A DNA stretch of 64,000 nucleotides from Nostoc desertorum CM1-VF14 (GCA_019359245.1 JAHHHR010000005.1:62001-126000), one strand, 5' to 3'; positions 1 through 8,026 are shown, counted from the stretch's first letter. The notes: generated by a model from the sequence alone, not told the origin. A program made the numbers and translations.

Positions 1-1
1 C

Positions 2-475
2 CATTGCCATAGTCCGAATACTTGCATAATTTCCAACGGCTTCGCAGCTATGGGTATTGCTATTCCTGGCGCTTTAGCAGCAAAACTCGTTCATCCCAAC
101 CGCAAAGTCGTTGCTGTAACAGGCGATGGCGGCTTTATGATGAATTCTCAGGAATTAGAAACAGCCTTGCGTGTCGGTACGCCCTTTGTCACCATAATTT
201 TCAATGATGGTGGTTATGGATTAATTGAATGGAAGCAAGAAAATCACTTTGGCAAAGGAAACTCATCTTTTGTACATTTTAGCAATCCTGATTTTGTCAA
301 ATATGCCGAAAGCATGGGTTTAAAAGGCTATCGAGTTGAATCGGCTTTAGATTTAATTCCCACTCTCAAAGAAGCCCTCGCTCAAGATGTACCCGCCGTG
401 ATAGATTGCCCCGTAGACTATCGTGAAAATCACCGCTTTAGTCAAAAAGCCGGCGAGTTGAGTTGTGCGGTGTAA
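2..475 (+). CDS. ThDP-dependent enzyme, acetolactate synthase large-subunit-like (3' end only)
   Basis: The reading frame is open from the window edge, so only the last 157 residues are present. They contain the thiamine-diphosphate signature: GDGGF, then about 25 residues, then IIFND, with the NSQELETA helix between. This is the C-terminal cofactor domain of the acetolactate synthase / pyruvate oxidase family. Acetolactate synthase joins two pyruvates to make acetolactate for branched-chain amino acids or acetoin. The tail (HRFSQKAGELSCAV) fits a biosynthetic or AlsS-like acetolactate synthase, but the substrate cannot be fixed without the N-terminal half. A GC-rich hairpin follows 44 bases after the stop. 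The regulatory subunit gene ilvN is 13.7 kb away and not in an operon with it. Confidence 0.8.
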   Translation, partial: HCHSPNTCIISNGFAAMGIAIPGALAAKLVHPNRKVVAVTGDGGFMMNSQELETALRVGTPFVTIIFNDGGYGLIEWKQENHFGKGNSSFVHFSNPDFVKYAESMGLKGYRVESALDLIPTLKEALAQDVPAVIDCPVDYRENHRFSQKAGELSCAV

Positions 476-518
476 AAAGTTAGGAGTTATTTATTCGGGA
501 CTTAACGGGAAAAGTCAG

Positions 519-590
519 AACCCCTCCCCGCAAGCGGGGAGGGGTTGGGGTTCCTCGGGTTTAATAAGTAATGTAAGCGGACATGATATG
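519..590. repeat. GC-rich hairpin with conserved tail, copy 1 of 2
   Basis: Stem of 12 bp (519-530 with 535-546, loop CAAG). It is followed by a tail reading GGGTTTAATAAGTAAT and ending ACATGATAT. The same hairpin core and tail recur at 45363-45452 in the same orientation. It lies just downstream of the ThDP enzyme gene, but no T-run follows the stem, so termination is possible rather than shown. Confidence 0.7.
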
Positions 591-640
591 AAGGGTAAGT
601 TCAAAATTTGATCATTTCTAACTTCATCTTTTAGCTAACT

Positions 641-1630
641 TTAAAGCAAAGCACCACCACAACTAGAACCACATCCAGCAGTACAACCATAGCAATAAGC
701 AGCAGTCTGGATCTCACTAATCAGGTCTAAACTGCCAGCTTCTAACAGTTTGCTAACTGTCAAGGTTTCACCATTGCGATTTTTAGCAGGCAAATTCATC
801 ATTTGGTTAAAGTCGCAATCATATACATTGCCTAGATAGTCAATTGAAAGTTCATCGCGACACATTAAATGTTCAACTGTACTAGGATTAAAATGCGACT
901 CTAAAAACTGCAAATAGCTGGTGTACAGTTTTCTCCGTTCTAAATGCATTTTGGTTCTACCAACTGGTAGATTGGTAATGCTGAAGAGGTTGTTAAACAC
1001 AATATTAAAATGTTCTTGTAAGAACATTTTGTAATCTTGTTCTAGATTGGACTGTTCAGGAGCTAAAGAAAAATTTTCATCAGTGGGTAACTGGGGATTA
1101 AATATCAAGTCCAAAATTAAATTTGGCTTTTTACCATAGCCAACTTGGTTAAGCCACTGCAAAGCTTTGACTGAACTATCAAAAACACCAGCACCACGCA
1201 TTTTATCAACATTATCTGCTAAATAGCAGGGTAGAGAAGCCACAACTCTTATTTCGTTTTGAGCAAAATATTCTGGTAAATCAGCAAATCCATTTTCAAA
1301 ATAAATGGTCAAATTAGACCGGACAATCACTTGCTTTCCGCTTGCTCTTGCTGCTTCTACCAGTGGCTTAAATCCATAATTCATTTCTGGTGCGCCACCA
1401 GTCAAATCCACAATTTGAATTTCGGGAAATTTATGGATTAGCGAAATCAATTGCTCACAAACTTCAGGAGAAAGTTCTTCTGTACGTTTCGGGCCAGCTT
1501 CGACATGACAGTGAGTACAGGCAAGGTTACAACGCTTACCGAGATTAATTTGTAAAACAGTAATTCCCTTTTTTGTCAAAGGGGAGTTGAGTTTATTTTT
1601 AAATGGTATGGCTATTGATTGAGTTTGCAT
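641..1630 (-). CDS. arsS: Arsenosugar biosynthesis radical SAM protein ArsS
   Basis: 329 residues. Cys34, Cys38 and Cys41 (CNLACTHC) form the CxxxCxxC that binds the radical-SAM 4Fe-4S cluster. LTGGAPE follows as the SAM-binding GGE-like motif. The C-terminus is rich in cysteine (CRDELS, YDCDFNQ, YCYGCTAGCGSSC), typical of the SPASM-like tail of the ArsS family. ArsS adds the 5'-deoxyadenosyl group to dimethylarsenic species on the way to arsenosugars. Its partner arsM lies two genes upstream on the same strand, which strongly supports the call. The start is an ATG with GGAG nine bases before it. The gap to the upstream transporter gene is 46 bp, so co-transcription is likely. Confidence 0.88.
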   Translation of the reverse strand: MQTQSIAIPFKNKLNSPLTKKGITVLQINLGKRCNLACTHCHVEAGPKRTEELSPEVCEQLISLIHKFPEIQIVDLTGGAPEMNYGFKPLVEAARASGKQVIVRSNLTIYFENGFADLPEYFAQNEIRVVASLPCYLADNVDKMRGAGVFDSSVKALQWLNQVGYGKKPNLILDLIFNPQLPTDENFSLAPEQSNLEQDYKMFLQEHFNIVFNNLFSITNLPVGRTKMHLERRKLYTSYLQFLESHFNPSTVEHLMCRDELSIDYLGNVYDCDFNQMMNLPAKNRNGETLTVSKLLEAGSLDLISEIQTAAYCYGCTAGCGSSCGGALL

Positions 1631-1676
1631 TAGTTAATACTCCTTAAACATGGCAAAATATATTCAATCAATTTCT

Positions 1677-2636
1677 CTAACCTTGCAATAATCTATAAGT
1701 TATTGCACTAATAATTGCAGCAGTAGGTAAAGTTAAAACCCACGATAATAATATCTGATAAAAAACACGCGTATTGGCTTTTTTACCAGCTAATCCCACT
1801 CCAAAAATAGAACCAACTGAAACGTGAGTGGTGGAAACCGGAAGTCCAAAACTACTAGCTGCAATAACTAGAACTCCAGTTACAATATTTGCTGATAAGC
1901 CTTGAGTATGATTCAATGAGGTAATCTTTTCACTCATGGTTACTGCAACTTTTTGGGAGTTTAGTAAACCGCCAAGTGCCATTGCGATCGCAATCGTGAT
2001 CATTCCCCCCTGAATCGAAAAATACTCAATAACTAGAATAAGTGAGAAAATCTTGGGAGTATCATTTAATCCTCTAGCAAAACTAACAATTCCCGCACTG
2101 ATAAAATGGCAAGTATCAATAATTCTCTGATTGACTGGTAGATTCCATTTTGAAATAATACAGTTAGATAAGCTATAAATTCCTGCTCCCAAGGGAATAG
2201 CAATGATCGGACTGAGTAATAAAGGCAAAATAAAGGAAGTTCCCAAAGCTGCAAAATTAACTTTGAGTCCGATCGCAACTAATCCAGCCCCAACCAGCGC
2301 ACCTGTTAAACTGTGAGTTGTGGAAATGGGAAATCCCATGAAGGTGGCTATCAGTACAGTTAAACCAGCAGCGATCGCAACTGCCAGATGAAACTCTGGT
2401 GAATTAGCGATCGTATCAGGCACCAGTCCTTTTCCAGAAAAATTTGCAATAAGTATACTTGCCAAAAAAGTCGCAGCAACCGCACCAGCCAAAGTTGTAA
2501 AAGTTGCCCATAAAATAGCTGTTTGATAGCTGCTGGTTCGGCTACCAAACAACGTCGCTACCCCTTTAAAGTTGTCATTTGCCCCATTGGAATATGCTAA
2601 AAAAAGCGTGGCGAGAAATAAACTAATTAACAACAT
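1677..2636 (-). CDS. Inorganic phosphate transporter, short PiT-family (PHO4) member
   Basis: 319 residues, almost wholly hydrophobic, with about nine or ten membrane segments. The two PHO4 half-repeats are visible. The first has SNGANDNFKGVATLFG and then ISTTHSLTGALVGAG. The second has ARGLNDTPKIFS and then VSTTHVSVGSIFGVG. PiT proteins move phosphate with a cation across the inner membrane. This one is shorter than the usual 400-500 residues and carries NDNFKG in place of the common NDVANA. It sits between arsM and arsS, 46 bp from arsS. Arsenate is a phosphate analogue, so a role in arsenate handling or in supplying phosphate under arsenate stress is inferred from position only. Confidence 0.82.
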   Translation of the reverse strand: MLLISLFLATLFLAYSNGANDNFKGVATLFGSRTSSYQTAILWATFTTLAGAVAATFLASILIANFSGKGLVPDTIANSPEFHLAVAIAAGLTVLIATFMGFPISTTHSLTGALVGAGLVAIGLKVNFAALGTSFILPLLLSPIIAIPLGAGIYSLSNCIISKWNLPVNQRIIDTCHFISAGIVSFARGLNDTPKIFSLILVIEYFSIQGGMITIAIAMALGGLLNSQKVAVTMSEKITSLNHTQGLSANIVTGVLVIAASSFGLPVSTTHVSVGSIFGVGLAGKKANTRVFYQILLSWVLTLPTAAIISAITYRLLQG

Positions 2637-3026
2637 TTCGGGGTTATAAAGAAGAAGTCAAAATCCAAAATTCAGAATCCAATTGGTTAAATCTTGAAAT
2701 TGTTCATTTGCCAGTTGCACAGAATTATTCTTAATTCTGATTACTGACCTCTGAAGAGGTTGTTTGAAAAGCTTTTCGCTGTAACTTTAGGCACTTTAGA
2801 TCCCCCCTAACCCGCCTTTTAAAGGGGAAACCAGAGTCAAAGTCCCCCAATCTATCGTGGAGCCAGTGCGGTCTTCTCCCAAAGGGAGAGGCTTCCGCCA
2901 ACGCGGAGCGTCTCGTAGAGAAGGGGGTTTCTCCCATGAGCAACTGGCGTGGATTTAGAGGGATCTAGAATTTTTGATACCGACAAAGGGACTTTTAAAA
3001 TATCCTCTGAATTCTTTCTTAAAAAA
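2637..3026. other. Intergenic region holding a composite palindromic repeat
   Basis: 390 bases between pit and arsM. The main feature is the composite repeat at 2859-2952, described separately. An ORF on each strand across this repeat is an artefact of it. I see no convincing promoter and no small gene here. Confidence 0.6.
2859..2952. repeat. Composite dispersed repeat, long copy
   Basis: The outer arms read GGAGCCAGTGCGGTCTT and, after an inner part, CATGAGCAACTGGCG. The inner part holds the GAGCGTCTCGTAGAGAAG motif (family B), which recurs in many spacers of this window. A shorter inverted relative at 45305-45352 has nearly the same outer arms directly joined and lacks the inner part, which suggests nesting or internal deletion. 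Confidence 0.65.
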
Positions 3027-3995
3027 TCAACAGCAACCACCACCGCTATAGTGCCAGGTTGAATCGGTAATAATTATTTCTGCTGGCTTGATAGCCGCAA
3101 GTTTAGCAGCAGTTTTATCACACACTGCTGCGGGAATACCTAGCTGGAGTAGATGTCCTGCTGAGTCGTCGAAGAAGGGTTCTAAGCCAGCATAAACTGC
3201 TGTTTTTCCCGTAAAGATACAAGCACCATCTTCTGGAATAGCAACTTTAAAGGAGACAGAATCTAGGCTTTCTAAAAGTAGGTGTTCTTCTAAATTATAA
3301 GTCTGCGAATCTAGTAAACGGTAAGGACGACGGGCGCGAATTTCAACTTGACCAAAGCCAGCATTTGTAATTCGTTCAGTATACTCTTCATAAGTGAGTG
3401 CGCCTGATAAACACATGGCTCTCAGCCGTTCATCTTGTTGAAGATGTGTTGGGATTGGACTAGTGGCAATTGGATCGCTCATTTGCAAGCGTCCACCCGG
3501 TTTTAATATCCGATAGGCTTCTTTTAAAGCACGGGTTAAATCTTCTGGTTCAAAGATGTTGAAAAGGCAATTTTGCGCTACGATATCGACACTAGCATCA
3601 GTAACAGGTAAGTTAAAAGCATCACCTTCGCGGATTTCTACAAAACTGGTGTCAAACCAAGGGTTTTCTTGAGCAGCAATTTCCAGATTGCGTGCAGCTG
3701 CTTCTCGCATGGCTTCAACCGGTTCAACGGCAATTACAGCACCTGCATAGCGGGAAAAATAAGCGAATTGCAACGCTTCTAAGCCGCCGCCAACACCGAC
3801 ATACAGCACAGTAGGCTGGTTTCCTAATTCAGTGGGGTGAACGGTAGTGCCACAACCATAGTTCATTTCCTGCATTGGCAAAGGAATTTTCAACCCTGGT
3901 AGTTGCAGGGGTGTACTTTGCACACAACAAAGTCCAACTTGCGGGGTTTGGGCAACTTCACGGTAGAATTGCGCTGCTGTTTCTAGATAAGTCAT
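3027..3995 (-). CDS. arsM: Arsenite S-adenosylmethionine methyltransferase ArsM (arsenosugar pathway type)
   Basis: 322 residues. A class I methyltransferase fold is seen: VLYVGVGGGLEAL (SAM loop), AVEPVEAM, then EGDAFNLPV and RILKPGGRLQMSDPIA. Candidate arsenic-binding cysteines are the CC of GLCCVQ near residue 24, the GCG near residue 48, the internal C of RAMCLSG, and a CC at the extreme C-terminus after a GGG. ArsM methylates trivalent arsenic using SAM. This length and C-terminal extension match the cyanobacterial form found with ArsS. It is upstream of pit and arsS on the same strand but 390 bp from pit, so it may have its own promoter or belong to a long operon. Confidence 0.85.
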   Translation of the reverse strand: MTYLETAAQFYREVAQTPQVGLCCVQSTPLQLPGLKIPLPMQEMNYGCGTTVHPTELGNQPTVLYVGVGGGLEALQFAYFSRYAGAVIAVEPVEAMREAAARNLEIAAQENPWFDTSFVEIREGDAFNLPVTDASVDIVAQNCLFNIFEPEDLTRALKEAYRILKPGGRLQMSDPIATSPIPTHLQQDERLRAMCLSGALTYEEYTERITNAGFGQVEIRARRPYRLLDSQTYNLEEHLLLESLDSVSFKVAIPEDGACIFTGKTAVYAGLEPFFDDSAGHLLQLGIPAAVCDKTAAKLAAIKPAEIIITDSTWHYSGGGCC

Positions 3996-4152
3996 GCAAT
4001 TTTAAATTTCAGATGATCACAGCTTTGTGCATCCTAATACAATTAACCCAGAGTTTGGATGAGTTTTTGCTTAAATTGCCAAAAACCGCAAATCTTCATC
4101 CGATAAAAGTTTTTGGGGCATCTGCGTTAATCGAAATTTAACACTAATCATT

Positions 4153-4230
4153 AGGGGAGCAGGGAGCAGGGAGCAGGGAGCAGGGGGAGCAGGGGAAGCA
4201 GGGGGAGATGAGGGGGACAAGGGGGATGAG
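4153..4230. repeat. Purine-rich tandem repeat (GGGAGCA units)
   Basis: Repeated GGGAGCA units pass into GGGGGA-type units, all purine-rich on the plus strand. It fills most of the 290-bp spacer between arsM and the response regulator gene. Similar tracts occur near 17900, 37030, 43680-43815, 50510-50630 and 55905. Confidence 0.8.
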
Positions 4231-4286
4231 GAAAAATTATTGAACAAGTTTCTTCCTTGTCTTTTCCGAATGCCCCATGCCCAAAT

Positions 4287-4961
4287 TCAATCATGCAACG
4301 TGTAGCCAACACCACTCACAGTTTGAATGAGGCACTTTTCGTTATTGGCTTCAAGTTTCAGACGCAGGTAGCGCATATGAAGTTCGATGATGTTAGCATC
4401 GCCTATGAAGTCATAACCCCAGACTTCTCCTAAAATGCGATCGCACGTAATTATCTGTCGCGGATGGGTCAGTAAATATTCCAGTAAATCAAATTCCTTA
4501 GCAGTTAACTCAATTAACCTCTGCTCTCGGTACACTTGGCGTGTGCGACGATTTAAAGTTAGGCCTTTAAACTCTAAAACATCTGCGGTGCCTACTTGCT
4601 GGCTTCTTCGCAGGTGAGTGTCAACTCTAGCTAATAATTCATCAACGCTGAAGGGTTTAACAAGGTAATCATCAGCACCAGCGTCTAAGCCTACAATGCG
4701 ATCGCTCACTTCATCTTTGACGGTTAATAAGATTATCGGCACTTTATCACCAATACTTCGCAGGCTGCGGCAAATTTCTAACGCCGACAAACCAGGCAAC
4801 ATCCAGTCTAAAATTACTAAATCTAGATGTAACTTACGCGCTGCGGTAAGTGCAGTTAATCCATCGTAGGCAATACTGACTTGATAGCCTTCATAATTCA
4901 ATTCCAACTCGACAAATTGTGCCAGTTTGACTTCATCTTCAACCAGTAAGATGTGCGTCAT
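4287..4961 (-). CDS. OmpR/PhoB-family DNA-binding response regulator
   Basis: 224 residues. Receiver domain in residues 1-115: acidic pocket VEDE at 7-10, phospho-acceptor Asp52 (ILDW), conserved Lys102 (LVKPF). Winged-helix output domain in about 125-222, with LTAKEFDLLEYLL, the recognition region near NIIELHMRYLRLKL, and the ending VSGVGYTL. It should act as a two-component transcription factor, but no histidine kinase gene is adjacent. It is encoded on the same strand just upstream of arsM-pit-arsS, separated by 290 bp that include a tandem repeat. Regulation of the arsenic block is therefore possible but not shown. It cannot be assigned to RpaB, RppA or ManR from sequence inspection alone. 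Confidence 0.9.
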   Translation of the reverse strand: MTHILLVEDEVKLAQFVELELNYEGYQVSIAYDGLTALTAARKLHLDLVILDWMLPGLSALEICRSLRSIGDKVPIILLTVKDEVSDRIVGLDAGADDYLVKPFSVDELLARVDTHLRRSQQVGTADVLEFKGLTLNRRTRQVYREQRLIELTAKEFDLLEYLLTHPRQIITCDRILGEVWGYDFIGDANIIELHMRYLRLKLEANNEKCLIQTVSGVGYTLHD

Positions 4962-5155
4962 GATGATGTTAATAATTTCAGCAGGATACGGTAAGCAGAA
5001 ATACGGTCTGGAAACACTTTAGCGAGGTGCAAGCTACTTAAATAGCCAAACATCTAAATTAAGTGTACGTTAGCTTAGTATAAACCTGGGTAAGTAACAA
5101 CCGTAAATCTGCAATTACTGATGGCTGCTTGATCAAAGAACGATCCAACTGGCTA

Positions 5156-5449
5156 TTAGCAATAAACTGTGACATCTTCACCGCATTCATCGGCAAGATA
5201 ACAGAGCGCTTTAAAACGCAAACCAACAACTTCCTCGTATAGGGGATTTAATTTACACATCGGAGGAATGTGAAACAGCTTCCGGCTAAAGAGCGTGATG
5301 TCTCGCTCGAAGGGACACTGAGCAGGAATAGCTTTGCACAAGAAATGAGCCAATTTGGAGTTATGAATTTCTATCGTTTCCAACCACTCGCGGACTGGGT
5401 GCAGTAGATCATTGTGTAAGTGTAATTGTTGTTGAATAAAGCTTGTCAT
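5156..5449 (-). CDS. Mo-dependent nitrogenase C-terminal family (Mo-nitro_C) protein, copy 1
   Basis: 97 residues. The core AQCPFERDITLF, then HIPPMCKLNPLYEE, then LRFKALCYLADECGED is the hallmark of the small cyanobacterial Mo-nitro_C family, named after a C-terminal nitrogenase-associated segment but of unknown function. The invariant cysteines (QCPFE, MCKLN, LCYLA, ECGED, terminal YC) could bind a metal, which is inference. A Shine-Dalgarno AAGGTG precedes the ATG by seven bases. A paralogue with the same core is at 10107-10478 on the other strand. No nif gene is in the window, so this is not evidence of a nif cluster. Confidence 0.82.
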   Translation of the reverse strand: MTSFIQQQLHLHNDLLHPVREWLETIEIHNSKLAHFLCKAIPAQCPFERDITLFSRKLFHIPPMCKLNPLYEEVVGLRFKALCYLADECGEDVTVYC

Positions 5450-5850
5450 AATTTTTCACCTTAATCATTTCAAACTAGATTGAGTTTGTTTTATTTGAAC
5501 CTCTATAGATAAATACGGTTAGATTCTATAGTTTTATGCACTGATTAATCATTCTTTATTTCTCTACAGAGATAGAATGAGTCTCTAGGCACACTGTTAA
5601 CTACAGATTCAATTGCCAAGGTTCCGGATAATTTATACCATTCCCAAAAATCCTTGCAACAAATGAATCAGATGTAGGGGCTTATCGCTGTAGCCTCTAG
5701 CAACGTATTTTTAACAAGAATTTCGTGAAATGGGATTGTGCCAAACGCTAGGCTAGATATTGCCAAGCTGCAAAGCCATAACTAACTTCTTGGAGGCGCA
5801 GCTAAACTTACCCTACAAAAGCGATAAGCTTCAGGAAGCTGCTAAAACTA
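5450..5850. other. Intergenic region between divergent genes
   Basis: 401 bases between the divergently read Mo-nitro_C gene and the methyltransferase gene. It should contain both promoters, but I could not fix a convincing -35/-10 pair. The right end has the TAATGAC heptamer repeat that supplies the methyltransferase start codon. I see no gene or stable hairpin in it. Confidence 0.4.
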
Positions 5851-6471
5851 ATGACTAATGACTTTTTTAGTAATAAAAAGTTCCTTTTTGACCGATGGGC
5901 ACCAAGTTACGACTGGCTCTTTCCTTCGGTGTTTTATCGAGCCGTTCACAAACGGTTGCTTGAGTACGTTGATTTACCAGAGCTAGCAAATGTACTTGAT
6001 ATCGGGTGTGGTACTGGACGCTTACTTGAGCGCCTTGCTACTCAGTTTCCCAACCTGCAAGCCACCGGATTGGATTTATCTACTAATATGTTGCGGGTAG
6101 CAAGACAGAGCAACCGCCACCGTCCACGCTTAATTTATGTTGAGGGCAAAGCTGAGTCTCTTCCCTTTGCTGATGGTCAATTTGATGCTGTTTTCAGCAC
6201 TATCAGCTTCTTGCACTATTTAGAACCTAAACAGGTAGTTAGTGAGATAGCGCGGGTACTTTCTCCTGGTGGACGCTTCTACTTGGTTGACATTACTTCT
6301 AAAAAAGAAGCAGAACCGCAAATACTACCAGTCTTTCCCCGTGGCATTAGGCTCTACAGCCCTAATCAACGTCAACTTATTGGCTCTTCTGCTGGGCTAT
6401 TGTGTTTGAATCACCACTATTTACTAGGGCCAGTCTTGCTAACAATTTTTGCTAAACCTCCCTTGGGTTGA
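5851..6471 (+). CDS. Class I SAM-dependent methyltransferase (methyltransf_11 / UbiE-like)
   Basis: 206 residues. Motif I is VLDIGCGTGRLLERLA near residue 50. It is followed by the acidic ATGLDLSTNML loop, EGKAESLPFADGQFDAVFS (motif II/post II) and RVLSPGGRFYLVDI (motif III). An N-terminal FDRWAPSYDWLFP segment is like those of UbiE-type quinone and sterol methyltransferases. The substrate is unknown. The start ATG lies inside a tandem ACTAATG repeat, so the first four residues (MTND) are encoded by repeat DNA. It is a single gene, converging on the GNAT gene. Confidence 0.82.
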   Translation: MTNDFFSNKKFLFDRWAPSYDWLFPSVFYRAVHKRLLEYVDLPELANVLDIGCGTGRLLERLATQFPNLQATGLDLSTNMLRVARQSNRHRPRLIYVEGKAESLPFADGQFDAVFSTISFLHYLEPKQVVSEIARVLSPGGRFYLVDITSKKEAEPQILPVFPRGIRLYSPNQRQLIGSSAGLLCLNHHYLLGPVLLTIFAKPPLG

Positions 6472-6518
6472 TGGATAACTTTCTCTGCTTAAAAAGGCTT
6501 GCTCTAATTCCCTCCTTT

Positions 6519-7046
6519 TTAAGGTGGGTTAGGGAGAGTCAAGCCTTGATATTCCATAAACACCACAGGAACTCTGAGCAGTCTTTTAGCTAACTGCGAG
6601 AATCTAAATTTCCCCTTGAGCGAAGACTTGCTTCTTGTCGTAGGAAATTGTGGCAAGTCTTCAAAAGATATTGGCACAAAACCAAAGCGACTGTAAAACT
6701 GCGCCAATCGTTCACCTAAACATTCAAGATAAAGTGGTTGCGTTGCTGTATTAATCAAATGCTGCGTTAGCAAAGTACCCAAACCGCGCCCTCTCCAAGC
6801 TGATGCAACGACCAAACTACCAAGTTCTTGTGCCCCTGAGAAATTACGTAGCTGTCCACAAGCTACCAGATTGCGTAGGCTTTGCCTGCCGGAGGCATCG
6901 CATTCAACTACCCAAAATTGCTGCCAATTTAATTGGGTTGGGTCGAGTTTCGCTGAAAACACCAGCAATCGAATCGGCCACTTATCCGCAGAGGTTGCCT
7001 TGCGAAGCATACACCCAGATGGTAACGATAGATTGCTCTGGTTCAT
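6519..7046 (-). CDS. GNAT-family N-acetyltransferase with a repeat-encoded insertion
   Basis: 175 residues. The acetyl-CoA loop is seen in LGSLVVASAWRGRGLGTLL, and the later GERLAQFYSRFGFVP is the usual GNAT motif B. The substrate is unknown. In the middle, between WVVE and VACGQ, the residues CDASGRQSLRNL are encoded by a palindromic dispersed repeat (6873-6901) that also occurs in non-coding DNA. It lies where a short turn between beta strands is expected, so the fold may tolerate it. The gene stands alone and converges on the methyltransferase gene. Confidence 0.8.
   Translation of the reverse strand: MNQSNLSLPSGCMLRKATSADKWPIRLLVFSAKLDPTQLNWQQFWVVECDASGRQSLRNLVACGQLRNFSGAQELGSLVVASAWRGRGLGTLLTQHLINTATQPLYLECLGERLAQFYSRFGFVPISFEDLPQFPTTRSKSSLKGKFRFSQLAKRLLRVPVVFMEYQGLTLPNPP
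6873..6901. repeat. Palindromic dispersed repeat family A, inside the GNAT gene
   Basis: A 29-base element of the form GCGTAGGC, a short middle, then GGCATCGC. Other copies are at 7734-7762, 13364-13391, 13431-13460, 18511-18538 and 40361-40388. Here it is in frame inside a coding sequence. Confidence 0.75.
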
Positions 7047-7378
7047 TAATTACACTTTGATAATTTGTCTCATAATCATCACATCATATTATTCACCTAA
7101 GCAGACTCAGATCACTTGCCATTTACTGGCAACTATCAATACAGTAATTTCAAAAGCATCTTAGACATAAAACCCATTCCAAGTTCTCCTTTAACCATAG
7201 AAAGCCTTGCCAGCTTTAAAAACTCTATATTTCTGGTTTTTTTTCAGTATACATGGGTAGTACTAAACAATACTTTCGATAGAGGTAGAAATCAGCCATA
7301 ACTATATCTGGATAGATGCACTCATACTGTTAATCTTCTTATGATAATAGCAACAATAAAATTATTAGGAATGTAATA
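7047..7378. other. Intergenic region, no feature recognised
   Basis: 332 AT-rich bases between the divergent GNAT gene and the small acidic protein gene. Short overlapping ORFs here have no coding character. The promoter of the small protein must lie here, but I could not place it. AGGA stands 8-9 bases before its ATG. Confidence 0.35.
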
Positions 7379-7570
7379 ATGTCTGAACCACAAAAAGCTG
7401 GTAGCCAAGAAAATACACCCAGTTCTGGTAATTACGAAACCACTGTTGACGAAAGTAAGCGCAAAACTGGCGATGATGAAAAGAGCGATGCTAAACCCAC
7501 TGCTACACCAGAAGCACCAGAAAATGATTCTGTAGCAGGTAGCCCCAATCAGGGAACTGAGTCACGTTAA
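7379..7570 (+). CDS. Small hydrophilic protein, probably disordered
   Basis: 63 residues with no aromatic residue except one Tyr and almost no hydrophobic residues. It is rich in Ser, Pro, Glu, Asp, Thr and Asn (SEPQKAGSQE, DDEKSDAKPTATPEAPEN). This composition predicts an intrinsically disordered soluble protein. The ATG has an AGGA ribosome site 8-9 bases upstream, and a good hairpin-T terminator at 7641 follows the gene, both supporting a real small gene. I do not recognise the family and assign no function. Confidence 0.6.
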   Translation: MSEPQKAGSQENTPSSGNYETTVDESKRKTGDDEKSDAKPTATPEAPENDSVAGSPNQGTESR

Positions 7571-7640
7571 TTGGTTTGAAGTTTGCCAAGTTTCAATAAT
7601 CTACTTGGGTTTTTCTAGTAACTCTGATTTACTAAACTTT

Positions 7641-7684
7641 GAGTGAATAGTTGTGGTTTATATCACGATTATCCACTCATTTTT
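7641..7684 (+). terminator. Rho-independent terminator
   Basis: 15-bp stem (7641-7655 with 7664-7678, one mismatch and two G-T pairs), 8-base loop, then ATTTTTG. It lies 70 bases after the small disordered protein gene on the same strand. Confidence 0.65.
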
Positions 7685-7904
7685 GTTGTGTGAGAATCGT
7701 TTTTATGGAGGATAGGGGCTGGTGTGATTAAGTGCGTAGGCGCAGCCCACCATAGGCTATTGCTTTAGTACAATACCTGAAGTTCGTCAGTACAGCATTA
7801 AGAAGAAATCATCTATCCTTAGAAATCTGCTAAACTTCACGATTCTTAATCATGTCAGCTTACTCTTGTGGCTGACAGAAGTCACACAATCCAATAGGCT
7901 GATC

Positions 7905-7997
7905 TTAAAGTGGTAATTTTTCATAAAGCTCATCTGCACTAAAAGGCAGGCTTCGTTGTCCAGCACTTTTGGATTCTTGCCTATCTTCTCTTATCAC
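7905..7997 (-). CDS. Possible 30-residue protein, GTG start
   Basis: The frame starts at GTG with AAGG seven bases upstream. It encodes a 30-residue polypeptide whose C-terminal half reads SLPFSADELYEKLPL before TAA. The composition is protein-like, with an amphipathic charged end, and the codons look normal. It is open six codons further upstream without a standard start, so it could be the 3' remnant of a longer gene. I recognise no family. It is read divergently from the gene at 8027. Confidence 0.3.
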   Translation of the reverse strand: MIREDRQESKSAGQRSLPFSADELYEKLPL

Positions 7998-8026
7998 TTG
8001 GCCCTTAATAGCTACCTATACAGAAA

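Larger units (their letters stand above)
7571..8026. other. Intergenic region with terminator, repeat A copy and a possible tiny gene
   Basis: 456 bases. It holds the terminator at 7641-7684, a palindromic family-A repeat at 7734-7762, and on the minus strand a 30-codon open frame at 7905-7997, described separately. Confidence 0.5.
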
